From contig DASZYF010000067.1 in the NCBI GenBank assembly GCA_035545535.1, forward strand, positions 1 to 20,083: 20,083 nucleotides of DNA, in the 5' to 3' direction. Shown here piece after piece: positions 6,504 to 12,399 of this stretch (the stretch's first letter is position 1; the number at the start of each line of letters is the position of its first letter). The DNA is from DASZYF01 sp035545535 (lineage in GTDB: Bacteria > Actinomycetota > Actinomycetes > Mycobacteriales > CAJCIY01). The notes beneath the pieces were generated by a model that did no database searches, was not told the origin of the DNA, and worked only from the letters and a program-made list of their open reading frames with translations. The translations under genes and the position numbers were made by a program.

Positions 6504-7250
6504 TCAGGAGCTGCCGCGTCGCTCGTCGAGGACCGCACGCACGACCGCGGTCGCGAGCCGCACGTCGGCGGGTGAGCGATGCGCGAGCTCACCGAGCAAC
6601 GCCGCGAGCGAGAGCACATCGCGGTCGGCGGGCGCGGCGTCGGCGGCCGCTTGCTGCAGCGCGACGGCGAGCGGTCCACCGTCGCGCACGGCCGCGCCGG
6701 CCGCGGCCAGCAGGTTGCGGCCGGCGTGCGAGAACAGCAGCAACGTGCCCAGCGCGATCGCCGCCTGGTCGGCGATCTGCTGCAGCAGGGTCAGGTCGTC
6801 CTGCGCGCTGCCGCGCGTGTCGTCCCGGTCGAGCACCTCGAGCACGCCGAACACGTGCTCGTCGTAGGCGACGGGCGCCGCGAGGATGCTGTCCGGGGTG
6901 TAGCCGGTGCGGTCGGCGATGTCGCTCGCCCACCGCGGATCGCGGCTCGGCTGCCGCACCGCGATCGCCTCGCCGCTCGCGAGCACGTAGCCCGCGATGC
7001 CGCGTCCCGCCGGCATGCGCATCTCGCCGATGACATCGGCGCCGCGTCCGCTCGTCACGGTGAAGACGAGCTCGGTCTCGTCGCGTGACAGCAACGCGAG
7101 CGAGCACGCCTGCGCGGCGAAGCTGCGCTGCGCCGTGCGCACCAGCGCCTCGAGCAACGTGCGGCTGCTCGGCGGGGTCAGCGCGGGTGCGGTCGCGTCG
7201 TACAGGGTCGCCATCTCGGCGAGGGCCTGCGTCAGCGCTTCGGTGCTCAT
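6504..7250 (-). CDS. GAF-domain protein
   Basis: 248 residues. Residues about 28-172 form a GAF domain (TLLEALVRTAQRSFAAQACSL..., RGIAGYVLASGEAI, SILAAPVAYDEHVFGVLEVLD, LLQQIADQAAIAL), a fold that binds small ligands or mediates dimerisation. Around it are a short helical N-terminus (MSTEALTQALAEMATLYD) and an Ala/Asp-rich helical C-terminus; no kinase, cyclase, ANTAR or DNA-binding output domain is visible. ATG 7250 has GGAG upstream. It precedes the subtilase gene by 41 nt, so ligand sensing may be linked to proteolysis. Only 20 nt separate its start from a strong hairpin, leaving little room for a promoter of its own. Confidence 0.85.
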   Translation of the reverse strand: MSTEALTQALAEMATLYDATAPALTPPSSRTLLEALVRTAQRSFAAQACSLALLSRDETELVFTVTSGRGADVIGEMRMPAGRGIAGYVLASGEAIAVRQPSRDPRWASDIADRTGYTPDSILAAPVAYDEHVFGVLEVLDRDDTRGSAQDDLTLLQQIADQAAIALGTLLLFSHAGRNLLAAAGAAVRDGGPLAVALQQAAADAAPADRDVLSLAALLGELAHRSPADVRLATAVVRAVLDERRGSS

Positions 7251-7270
7251 CGGGCTCCTACAGCCGAGAT

Positions 7271-7302
7271 CGGCCTGCCCCGACCGGAGTCGGGGCAGGC
7301 CG
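7271..7302 (-). terminator. Perfect 14-bp hairpin between the Ig-like gene and the GAF gene
   Basis: CGGCCTGCCCCGAC pairs perfectly with GTCGGGGCAGGCCG around a 4-nt loop (CGGA). It lies 16 nt after the upstream stop codon and lacks a U-tract, as is common in high-GC terminators. It could also act as an attenuator for the GAF/subtilase pair. Confidence 0.75.
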
Positions 7303-7318
7303 TCGGTGGATCGGTGGG

Positions 7319-8284
7319 TTACAGGACGACGGTCAGCACCGTTGACGAGGCCTGGATGCCCTGGCCGCCGCCGTAGCTGATGTCCAGGATGTGCACGCCG
7401 TGGCCGAGGCTGCCCAGGTCGAGGCTCGCGTGGCCGTCGGTGAGCTGCACGACGCCGACGACGAGGCCGCCGGACGTGACGGTCATGGTGCCGTTCGCGT
7501 GCTGCGCGCCGGCGCTCCAGTCGACGCCGAGCACGTTCATCGTGAGCACCGCCGGCTCGCCGGCGACCTTGAGCACCGAGGTCTCGATGCTCGACGTGGT
7601 CGCGACCGCGCCCTTCGTGGTGCCCGCCGCGACCTGACCGGTGGCCTTGAGCGTGTTGCTCGCGAGCTGTTGCTCCGGCTTGGTCGCGTTGTCGGCGGTG
7701 ATGAGCGTGCCCTTGGTCGCGTTCTTCGCGACCTTCACCGTCGCGGTGGTCGTGCCACTGACGAGCTGCTGCTCGGGCTTGGTGACGTGGTCGACGGTCA
7801 CGGCCGCGTTGTGCACGACCTGGGTTGCCGCGCCCTTGGCCTGCTGGGCCAGCGTGCCCGCGTCCTGCACGGCCTGGCCGGCCACGCTCTCGGCGCCCGG
7901 CACCGCGTTGGTGACCGTCTGGTCGGCGATGCTGCCGGTCAGCGAGATGGTGCGGTTGGCGGTGCTGCCGACCGCGGCGGGTGCGTTGTCGACGGTGACG
8001 CCGGCGGTGTGCGTCGCGGCGTTCGCGGCGGCACCGGCGGCGTCGAACGCCTGCATCGCGGCGTCGTCCGTGCTGTGCACGCTGTGCGACACGGCGGGCC
8101 CGACGGGCTGCACCGATCCGGCGTGCACGCCGGCAGCCGCGGCGATGCCGCCGCCCGCGCCGACGGCAGCGGCCACGCCGATGCCGGCGGCGACCTCGCG
8201 CAGGCCGTGTGCCTCGACGTCGTCGATGTCGGAGTCGATCAGGGCATCTGCTGCGAAGGTCGGCTCGATCTCGCGTTCCTGCAT
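7319..8284 (-). CDS. Surface or membrane-anchored protein with DDVEAHG N-terminal signature and Ig-like C-terminus
   Basis: 321 residues. Acidic N-terminus with DDVEAHGLRE (21-30), then a Gly/Ala-rich hydrophobic segment (31-52), a PVGP motif (60-63), a long Ala/Thr/Val-rich region, two 28-residue repeats starting D(H/N)(V/A)TKPEQQL (165-192, 198-225), and a C-terminal beta-rich segment (about 236-321) with the look of a bacterial Ig-like domain: VTSGGLVVGVVQLTDG, then GVHILDISYGGG and TVLTVVL. The hydrophobic stretch could be a signal anchor, although its acidic rather than basic front is unusual. ATG 8284 has AAGGAG 7 nt upstream. It is a partial paralogue of the gene at 8550-9071, sharing N-terminus, promoter and 5' leader. 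I do not recognise a named family; an exported structural or adhesive role is inference. Confidence 0.8.
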   Translation of the reverse strand: MQEREIEPTFAADALIDSDIDDVEAHGLREVAAGIGVAAAVGAGGGIAAAAGVHAGSVQPVGPAVSHSVHSTDDAAMQAFDAAGAAANAATHTAGVTVDNAPAAVGSTANRTISLTGSIADQTVTNAVPGAESVAGQAVQDAGTLAQQAKGAATQVVHNAAVTVDHVTKPEQQLVSGTTTATVKVAKNATKGTLITADNATKPEQQLASNTLKATGQVAAGTTKGAVATTSSIETSVLKVAGEPAVLTMNVLGVDWSAGAQHANGTMTVTSGGLVVGVVQLTDGHASLDLGSLGHGVHILDISYGGGQGIQASSTVLTVVL

Positions 8285-8309
8285 GACGTGCTCCTTCGAT
8301 GTGGCCGTT

Positions 8310-8323
8310 CACCCCACGGAGCG
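8310..8323 (-). promoter_or_regulatory. Conserved 5'-leader element, copy A
   Basis: CGCTCCGTGGGGTG (minus strand) is identical to 9110-9097 upstream of the paralogous gene. It lies 13 nt after the predicted -10 box, so near the 5' end of the mRNA. It may be an operator, a regulator site or an RNA element. Confidence 0.55.
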
Positions 8324-8336
8324 GCCGTTGCCCCGA

Positions 8337-8374
8337 ACGGTGCGCCTCGGCTCCGTCGACTTCAACCGACTGTC
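8337..8374 (-). promoter_or_regulatory. Promoter of the Ig-like protein gene (conserved with its paralogue)
   Basis: Minus strand: GACAGTCGGTTGAAG at 8374-8360 contains a -35 TTGAAG, followed after exactly 17 bp by CACCGT (8342-8337) as -10. The same arrangement precedes the paralogue at 9159-9122. Confidence 0.6.
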
Positions 8375-8437
8375 ACCTCGGCGACACGTGATGTGGGCGA
8401 CACCGGCCGGCGGCGGCGCGCCGGGCCCCGAGCATGA

Positions 8438-8474
8438 CGAAGGGCTCCCTGAGCGGGGTGCAGGGAGCCCTTCG
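8438..8474 (-). terminator. Strong hairpin terminator, distal of two
   Basis: CGAAGGGCTCCCTG and CAGGGAGCCCTTCG form a perfect 14-bp stem with a 9-nt loop. It lies 76 nt beyond the stop of the upstream minus-strand gene. Confidence 0.8.
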
Positions 8475-8487
8475 ACGGACAGCGGAT

Positions 8488-8541
8488 CAGGGCCTCTCCG
8501 CGAGCGCGCCGTCGGTGATCAGGCGCGCTCGCGGGGCCCTG
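8488..8541 (-). terminator. Strong bulged hairpin terminator, proximal of two
   Basis: An inner perfect 13-bp stem (8498-8510 with 8522-8534, 11-nt loop) is extended by CAGGGCC/GGCCCTG outer arms after a 3-nt bulge (8495-8497). It begins 8 nt after the stop codon at 8550. Confidence 0.8.
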
Positions 8542-8549
8542 GGACAGAG

Positions 8550-9071
8550 CTAGAGGACGGGGCCTTCCGGGCCGGCCAGCCCCTGCACGGCCCGGTCGAC
8601 CTCCTGCAGGACATCCGACTTGGCCGAGGCACCCGATCCGACGGTGGAGCCCACGACGGCCTTGACCGTGCCCACCGTGCCGCCCACCTTCGACACGTCA
8701 CGGTGCGCTATGGACGCCGGGTTGCCGACGGACGCGCCGGGCGTCTCCGCCCGCGTCGTCGCCGGCTCGTCGGCGGTGCTTGCGTGCTGCGTGGTCGGGC
8801 CGCCCTGCTGCTGGGTGGACCGCACGACGTGGTCGACCGCGCGCTGCACGCTCCCGGCGTCCTGCGCGGTCTTGGCCTGGACCATCGACGCGACCGTCGG
8901 GCCGACCGGGTGCGGCGGCCCCGGCGGGGCGACGGCGAACGCGGTCGCGGCGCCACCGGCACCCACGACGGCTGCGGCGCCGAGGCCGACGGCGAGCTCC
9001 CGCATGCCGTGGCCTTCGACATCGTCGTCATCGAGCATCGGGTCGGCGGAGAAGCTGGGCTGCTCGGGCAC
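8550..9071 (-). CDS. Small protein with DDVEGHG N-terminal signature, unknown function
   Basis: 173 residues. SADPMLDDDDVEGHGMRELA (8-27) matches the N-terminus of the protein at 7319-8284, followed by the same kind of Gly/Ala hydrophobic segment (about 26-47) and a PVGP motif (55-58). The remainder is polar, Gln/Thr/Ser/Pro-rich, ending with a possible helix (SDVLQEVDRAVQGL). No enzyme motif or Ig-like domain is seen. GTG 9071 was chosen because GGAAGGA lies at the right distance; the longer open frame to 9104 reads through the conserved leader element. It is a single-gene unit, with its own promoter upstream and two hairpins directly downstream. Shared N-terminus with unlike C-termini suggests a sorting, anchoring or leader function of the signature (inference). 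Confidence 0.78.
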   Translation of the reverse strand: MPEQPSFSADPMLDDDDVEGHGMRELAVGLGAAAVVGAGGAATAFAVAPPGPPHPVGPTVASMVQAKTAQDAGSVQRAVDHVVRSTQQQGGPTTQHASTADEPATTRAETPGASVGNPASIAHRDVSKVGGTVGTVKAVVGSTVGSGASAKSDVLQEVDRAVQGLAGPEGPVL

Positions 9072-9096
9072 GGATCGTCCTTCCGGAGGGAGCGCC

Positions 9097-9110
9097 CACC
9101 CCACGGAGCG
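9097..9110 (-). promoter_or_regulatory. Conserved 5'-leader element, copy B
   Basis: Identical 14-mer to 8323-8310, 11 nt after the predicted -10 box and upstream of the Shine-Dalgarno of the 173-residue protein. Confidence 0.55.
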
Positions 9111-9121
9111 CTGCTGACTGG

Positions 9122-9159
9122 ACCGTCCCGCCGCCGCCGGTCGTCTTCAACGGACTGTC
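9122..9159 (-). promoter_or_regulatory. Promoter of the 173-residue protein gene (conserved with its paralogue)
   Basis: Minus strand: GACAGTCCGTTGAAG at 9159-9145 with -35 TTGAAG, a 17-bp spacer, then -10 GACGGT (9127-9122). Fourteen of the 15 bases of the -35 block match the paralogue's promoter. Confidence 0.6.
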
Positions 9160-9293
9160 GGGTCCCTGACACCTGCCATGAGCGTGCGGTGTGACGGACC
9201 GGACAGCTGCGGCGGGTCGGCCGGGCCGCTCGGCCGCGATCGGCCACGTCCGCTGTCCTGCGGGCGGCGCGGCCCTGACGCAGACTGCAGCAC

Positions 9294-9743
9294 GTGACGC
9301 AGACCGGCCGGTGGACCCGCGACGAGCTCGAGCACGCGTTCGCCGAGTTCCAGCGCAAGGCGGAGATCGGTGGCCAGACCGGTGACTGGGGGCCGTGGGT
9401 CGACCAGTTCACCGAGGACGCGCACTACATCGAGCACCACTACGGCGAGCTCCACGGGCGTGAGGAGATCCGCGCGTGGATCGAGTCGGCGATGTCGGCG
9501 TACCCGGCGTCAGAGATGGACGCGTTCCCCATCGGCTGGTACGTGATCGACGAGGCGCGCGGCTGGATCGTGTGCCAGGTCTGGAACCGGATGAAGGACA
9601 TCGGTGACGGGAAGGTCCACCAGGCCTACAACTTGACCCTGCTCAAGTACGCGGGCGACGGCATGTGGTCCTACGAGGAGGACATCTACAACCCCGCCCA
9701 CTTCGCCACGATGATCGGTGGCTGGATCGCCGCGAAGGGCTGA
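9294..9743 (+). CDS. SnoaL-like / nuclear transport factor 2 (NTF2) fold protein
   Basis: 149 residues with the typical NTF2-like layout: N-terminal helix (RDELEHAFAEFQRKAEIG), WGPWVDQFTEDAHYIEHHYGELHGREEIRAWIESAM, then beta strands (WYVIDEARGWIVCQVWNRM, HQAYNLTLLKYAGDGMWSYEEDIYN). HYIEH and the acidic/His residues line the usual cavity, so a small-molecule enzyme or binding role is possible, but the substrate cannot be told. GTG 9294 lacks a Shine-Dalgarno and may start a leaderless mRNA. It stands alone, diverging from the DDVEGHG gene and converging with the repeat protein at 9751-10434. Confidence 0.85.
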   Translation: MTQTGRWTRDELEHAFAEFQRKAEIGGQTGDWGPWVDQFTEDAHYIEHHYGELHGREEIRAWIESAMSAYPASEMDAFPIGWYVIDEARGWIVCQVWNRMKDIGDGKVHQAYNLTLLKYAGDGMWSYEEDIYNPAHFATMIGGWIAAKG

Positions 9744-9750
9744 CCGGCCG

Positions 9751-10434
9751 CTACGCGGTCTTGTCGGTGCTCGGCGTGCTCTGCTGCTCGGTCGTCAGGT
9801 CGACGGTGCGGTCCGAGCTGTTGCCGGGCACGCGCAGGTCGGCTGCGGGACCGGCGGCGGGAAGGCCGTTGTTCGCGCGCTGCGCGTAGCGCCGCGCCAT
9901 CACGACCCCACCGCCGAGCAGACCGAGCACGAGCACGAGCCGGCTGCGCCGCTTCGGCTTCTTGGCAGCCTTGGCGGCCTTCCCGCCCGCCTTGGCGGCC
10001 GCCGCGGTCAGCGCCGCTTCGGCGCGGCGTCGGGCGTCCTGCGCGGCGTCGGTCTCCGCGAGCCGGGCCGCGGCCTCGCGCGACAGCGCGGCGGACCGCT
10101 TCGCACCCTTGCGCGCCGCCTTCTGCGCGGCGGGCACAACGTGGTCGGCGAACGCGTCATGAACCGCCGGCACGACCTTGTCCGTCACGGCAGGCGCAAC
10201 CTTGTCGGTGAACGTGTCCCGCACCGCCGGGACCACCTTCTCGGTCACCACCGGCACCACGTGATCGGTGAACGCGTCGTGCACGGCGGGGGCGATCTGG
10301 TCGGCGACGAGCGTCGTCACGGCGTCGCCGGCCGCGCTCGCCCGCTGCTGCACGCCGGCTCGCAGCTCGGCCCGCTTGAGCCGGGCCTTCGCCCGGTAGA
10401 CGTCACGACGTGCCTTCTCCACGGTGGTCGCCAT
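9751..10434 (-). CDS. Membrane protein with three 20-residue repeats, unknown function
   Basis: 227 residues. A basic helical start (VEKARRDVYRAKARLKRAELRAGVQQ) is followed by three 20-residue repeats of the form VVPAVxDxFxDxVxPxVxxK (47-106), an Ala/Lys/Arg-rich helix (105-164), one membrane segment RLVLVLGLLGGGVVMA (165-180) and a polar Pro/Ser/Thr tail. The repeats are amphipathic and look like a membrane-surface or rod-like helix, as in LEA, YtxH or apolipoprotein-like sequences; no homologue is named with confidence. ATG 10434 has no good Shine-Dalgarno; TACCTC 7 nt upstream could be a -10 for a leaderless transcript. It diverges from ppiA with only 80 nt between start codons. Confidence 0.75.
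   Translation of the reverse strand: MATTVEKARRDVYRAKARLKRAELRAGVQQRASAAGDAVTTLVADQIAPAVHDAFTDHVVPVVTEKVVPAVRDTFTDKVAPAVTDKVVPAVHDAFADHVVPAAQKAARKGAKRSAALSREAAARLAETDAAQDARRRAEAALTAAAAKAGGKAAKAAKKPKRRSRLVLVLGLLGGGVVMARRYAQRANNGLPAAGPAADLRVPGNSSDRTVDLTTEQQSTPSTDKTA
10117..10296 (-). repeat. Three imperfect 60-bp in-frame repeats
   Basis: Codons 47-106 of the membrane protein repeat with a 20-residue period: IAPAVHDAFTDHVVPVVTEK, VVPAVRDTFTDKVAPAVTDK, VVPAVHDAFADHVVPAAQKA. A half-period pattern (VPAV/VTDK) hints at an older 10-residue unit. Confidence 0.8.
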
Positions 10435-10502
10435 GACCGGGGAGGTACCCGCTGCGCGGAGCCCCCACACCCCCCGGGCGGGGAGTCCCGCACCGGGCGG
10501 CC

Positions 10503-10508
10503 TAGGCT
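10503..10508 (+). promoter_or_regulatory. -10 box of a leaderless ppiA transcript
   Basis: TAGGCT (TAnnnT) ends 6 nt before GTG 10515, with no Shine-Dalgarno between, the same geometry as the smtB-type gene at 494. Confidence 0.5.
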
Positions 10509-10514
10509 GCTGCC

Positions 10515-11039
<525 letters not shown>

Positions 11040-11063
11040 CCGGCGGCTCGGCCCGAACCAGCC

Positions 11064-11969
11064 ATGACCGAGCCGGACGCGCCCACGAGCTCGTCCGACG
11101 ACGCGGTGCCGACCTGCTACCGGCACCCCGACGTCGAGACGCGGATCCGCTGCACGCGGTGTGACCGGCCGATCTGCCCGCAGTGCATGATCCCCGCCGC
11201 GGTCGGGTTCCAGTGCCCGGACGACGTGAGGTCCGGCCATCAGGGCGTGCGCGTCGCCCGCACGCCCTTCGGCGGTCGGGCAGCTGCGGCGGGCTTCCCC
11301 GTCACAGTGACGCTGATCGCGATCAACGTCGCGGTCTACCTCGTGATGGTCGCCCAGGGCCACAACCAGGACGTCACCGGAAGCTCCCTCTTCGCGCGCT
11401 TCGACGACAACCCCATCTCCATCGGCGTCCAGCACCAGTACTACCGGCTGCTCACCGCTGCGTTCACCCACCTCACGTTGCTGCACATCGCGTTCAACAT
11501 GTACGCGTTGTTCGCCGTGGGCCCGGCGCTCGAGCGGATCTTCGGCCGGTCACGCTTCCTCGCGCTCTACCTGATCGCCGGCGTGGGGGGCAACGTCGCG
11601 GTCTTCGTCAACAACAGCGCCGGCGCGGGCGCATCGACATCGATCTTCGGGCTGTTCGTGGCCTACTTCGTCGTAGCCCGCCGGGTCGGCGTCGACACGA
11701 CGAACATCGTCGTCACCATCGCTCTGAACATCGCGCTCACGTTCACGCTCAGCGGCATCTCGAAGGCGGGCCACATCGGCGGCCTCATCACCGGCGGTGT
11801 CGTCGCCGCGGTCCTCGTCTACGCGCCACGGGGCCCACGGCAGAGCCAGCTGCAGGTCGCCGGCATGGCGGCAGTGGTCGCCGTGCTCGCGGTGTTGACC
11901 TTCACCCACCACGTGGCACTGCCGCCGGGCTTCGTCCAGTGCGGCTCGCACATCTGCCTCGCGCCCTAG
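11064..11969 (+). CDS. Rhomboid-family intramembrane serine protease with N-terminal zinc-binding domain
   Basis: 301 residues. Residues 18-51 carry a B-box-like Cys/His cluster (C18-x2-H21, C30-x2-C33, C38-x2-C41, C51). From residue 78 on there are about seven membrane segments. Rhomboid hallmarks: LLTAAFTHLTLLHIAFNMYAL with H141 and N145, the serine motif GASTSIFGLF with S191, and catalytic H237 in SKAGHIGGL. The usual GxSG reads GAST, so the glycine after the serine is replaced by Thr192. The dyad itself is present, so activity is plausible but not certain. ATG 11064 is 24 nt after ppiA, giving a probable ppiA-rhomboid operon; no clear Shine-Dalgarno. Confidence 0.92.
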   Translation: MTEPDAPTSSSDDAVPTCYRHPDVETRIRCTRCDRPICPQCMIPAAVGFQCPDDVRSGHQGVRVARTPFGGRAAAAGFPVTVTLIAINVAVYLVMVAQGHNQDVTGSSLFARFDDNPISIGVQHQYYRLLTAAFTHLTLLHIAFNMYALFAVGPALERIFGRSRFLALYLIAGVGGNVAVFVNNSAGAGASTSIFGLFVAYFVVARRVGVDTTNIVVTIALNIALTFTLSGISKAGHIGGLITGGVVAAVLVYAPRGPRQSQLQVAGMAAVVAVLAVLTFTHHVALPPGFVQCGSHICLAP

Positions 11970-11971
11970 CG

Positions 11972-12056
11972 TTGTCCCCAGCGGTTGTCCACATTGGGGA
12001 TTACTGACACCGATGTGATTACCGGCCTGTGAGTCTGTGGACAGGCTTGGGGACGA
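11972..12056. repeat. Symmetrical cluster of DnaA-box-like 9-mers / long imperfect inverted repeat
   Basis: TTGTCCCCA (11972-11980) and TTGTCCACA (11985-11993) on the plus strand are mirrored by CTGTCCACA (12044-12036) and TCGTCCCCA (12056-12048) on the minus strand. TTGTCCACA is the consensus actinobacterial DnaA box. The arms (22 and 21 nt) could pair as a stem with a 42-nt loop. The region fills the gap between convergent rhomboid and crgA, so a bidirectional terminator is the main alternative. Confidence 0.6.
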
Positions 12057-12064
12057 GGGGACGG

Positions 12065-12319
12065 TCAGCGCCAGCTGGTGAGCATCCCGACCGCGCCGAT
12101 GGCCGCGCCGATGGCGATCAGGTAGTTCCAGCCGCCGAGCGCGGTCTGCCCCGGCAGCGGGCCGATCGTGTAGCCGACGATCCAGACGACGGCGAACAGG
12201 AACAGCACCAGGATGAGCGCGCCGTACCAGGGCGGGCTCGGCGGTCGGTTGCGGGCGGCCTTGGTCGGCGGCGGGGTGTAGGTCGCGCGCTTCGGCTTGC
12301 GCTTCTTCGACTCGGGCAC
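12065..12319 (-). CDS. crgA: Cell division protein CrgA
   Basis: 84 residues, the usual CrgA length, with a basic N-terminus (MPESKKRKPKRATYTPPPTK) and two membrane segments (WYGALILVLFLFAVVWIVGY and WNYLIAIGAAIGAVGMLTSW) separated by a short external loop containing the conserved LGGWNY. CrgA binds FtsZ/FtsI partners and coordinates septation in actinobacteria. GTG 12319 was preferred over the upstream ATG (12376) because it has AAGGAG 10 nt before it and gives the family N-terminus MPxSK. It is divergent from sortase with 80 nt between starts and converges on the rhomboid gene. Confidence 0.93.
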   Translation of the reverse strand: MPESKKRKPKRATYTPPPTKAARNRPPSPPWYGALILVLFLFAVVWIVGYTIGPLPGQTALGGWNYLIAIGAAIGAVGMLTSWR

Positions 12320-12386
12320 AGCGGCCGCGCTCCTTCGCTCACCTGGGCTTCCCGGATTCCCCGGGGTCTTCCGCACGGACGGGCGT

Positions 12387-12393
12387 TAGCGTA
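12387..12393. promoter_or_regulatory. Overlapping divergent -10 boxes for sortase and crgA
   Basis: TAGCGT (12387-12392, plus strand) ends 7 nt before GTG 12400 and suits a leaderless sortase mRNA. On the minus strand TACGCT (12393-12388) is an equally good TAnnnT box directed toward crgA, which would have a leader of about 60 nt. Confidence 0.45.
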
Positions 12394-12399
12394 GATGCC

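Noticed and set aside
6504..8312. 602-codon minus-strand frame spanning the GAF gene and the Ig-like gene
   Set aside because: Only the GAF part (from 7250) reads as protein; the upstream part is Arg/Gly-rich shadow of the Ig-like gene and crosses the hairpin at 7271-7302.
7319..9071. Classical RiPP precursor pair (lanthipeptide or lasso peptide)
   Set aside because: The proteins are 173 and 321 residues with no compact core peptide, and no cyclase, radical SAM, lanthionine synthase or peptide exporter is nearby. The leader-like N-terminus is noted as a finding instead.
10424..10514. N-terminal extension of the repeat membrane protein to 10536
   Set aside because: It would overlap the ppiA start region and reads as Arg/Pro/Gly low complexity; ATG 10434 gives a sensible MATTVEKARR start.
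11970..12064. DnaA-box cluster as the chromosomal origin oriC itself
   Set aside because: dnaA, dnaN and gyrase genes do not flank it, no AT-rich unwinding region is present, and only four imperfect boxes are seen.
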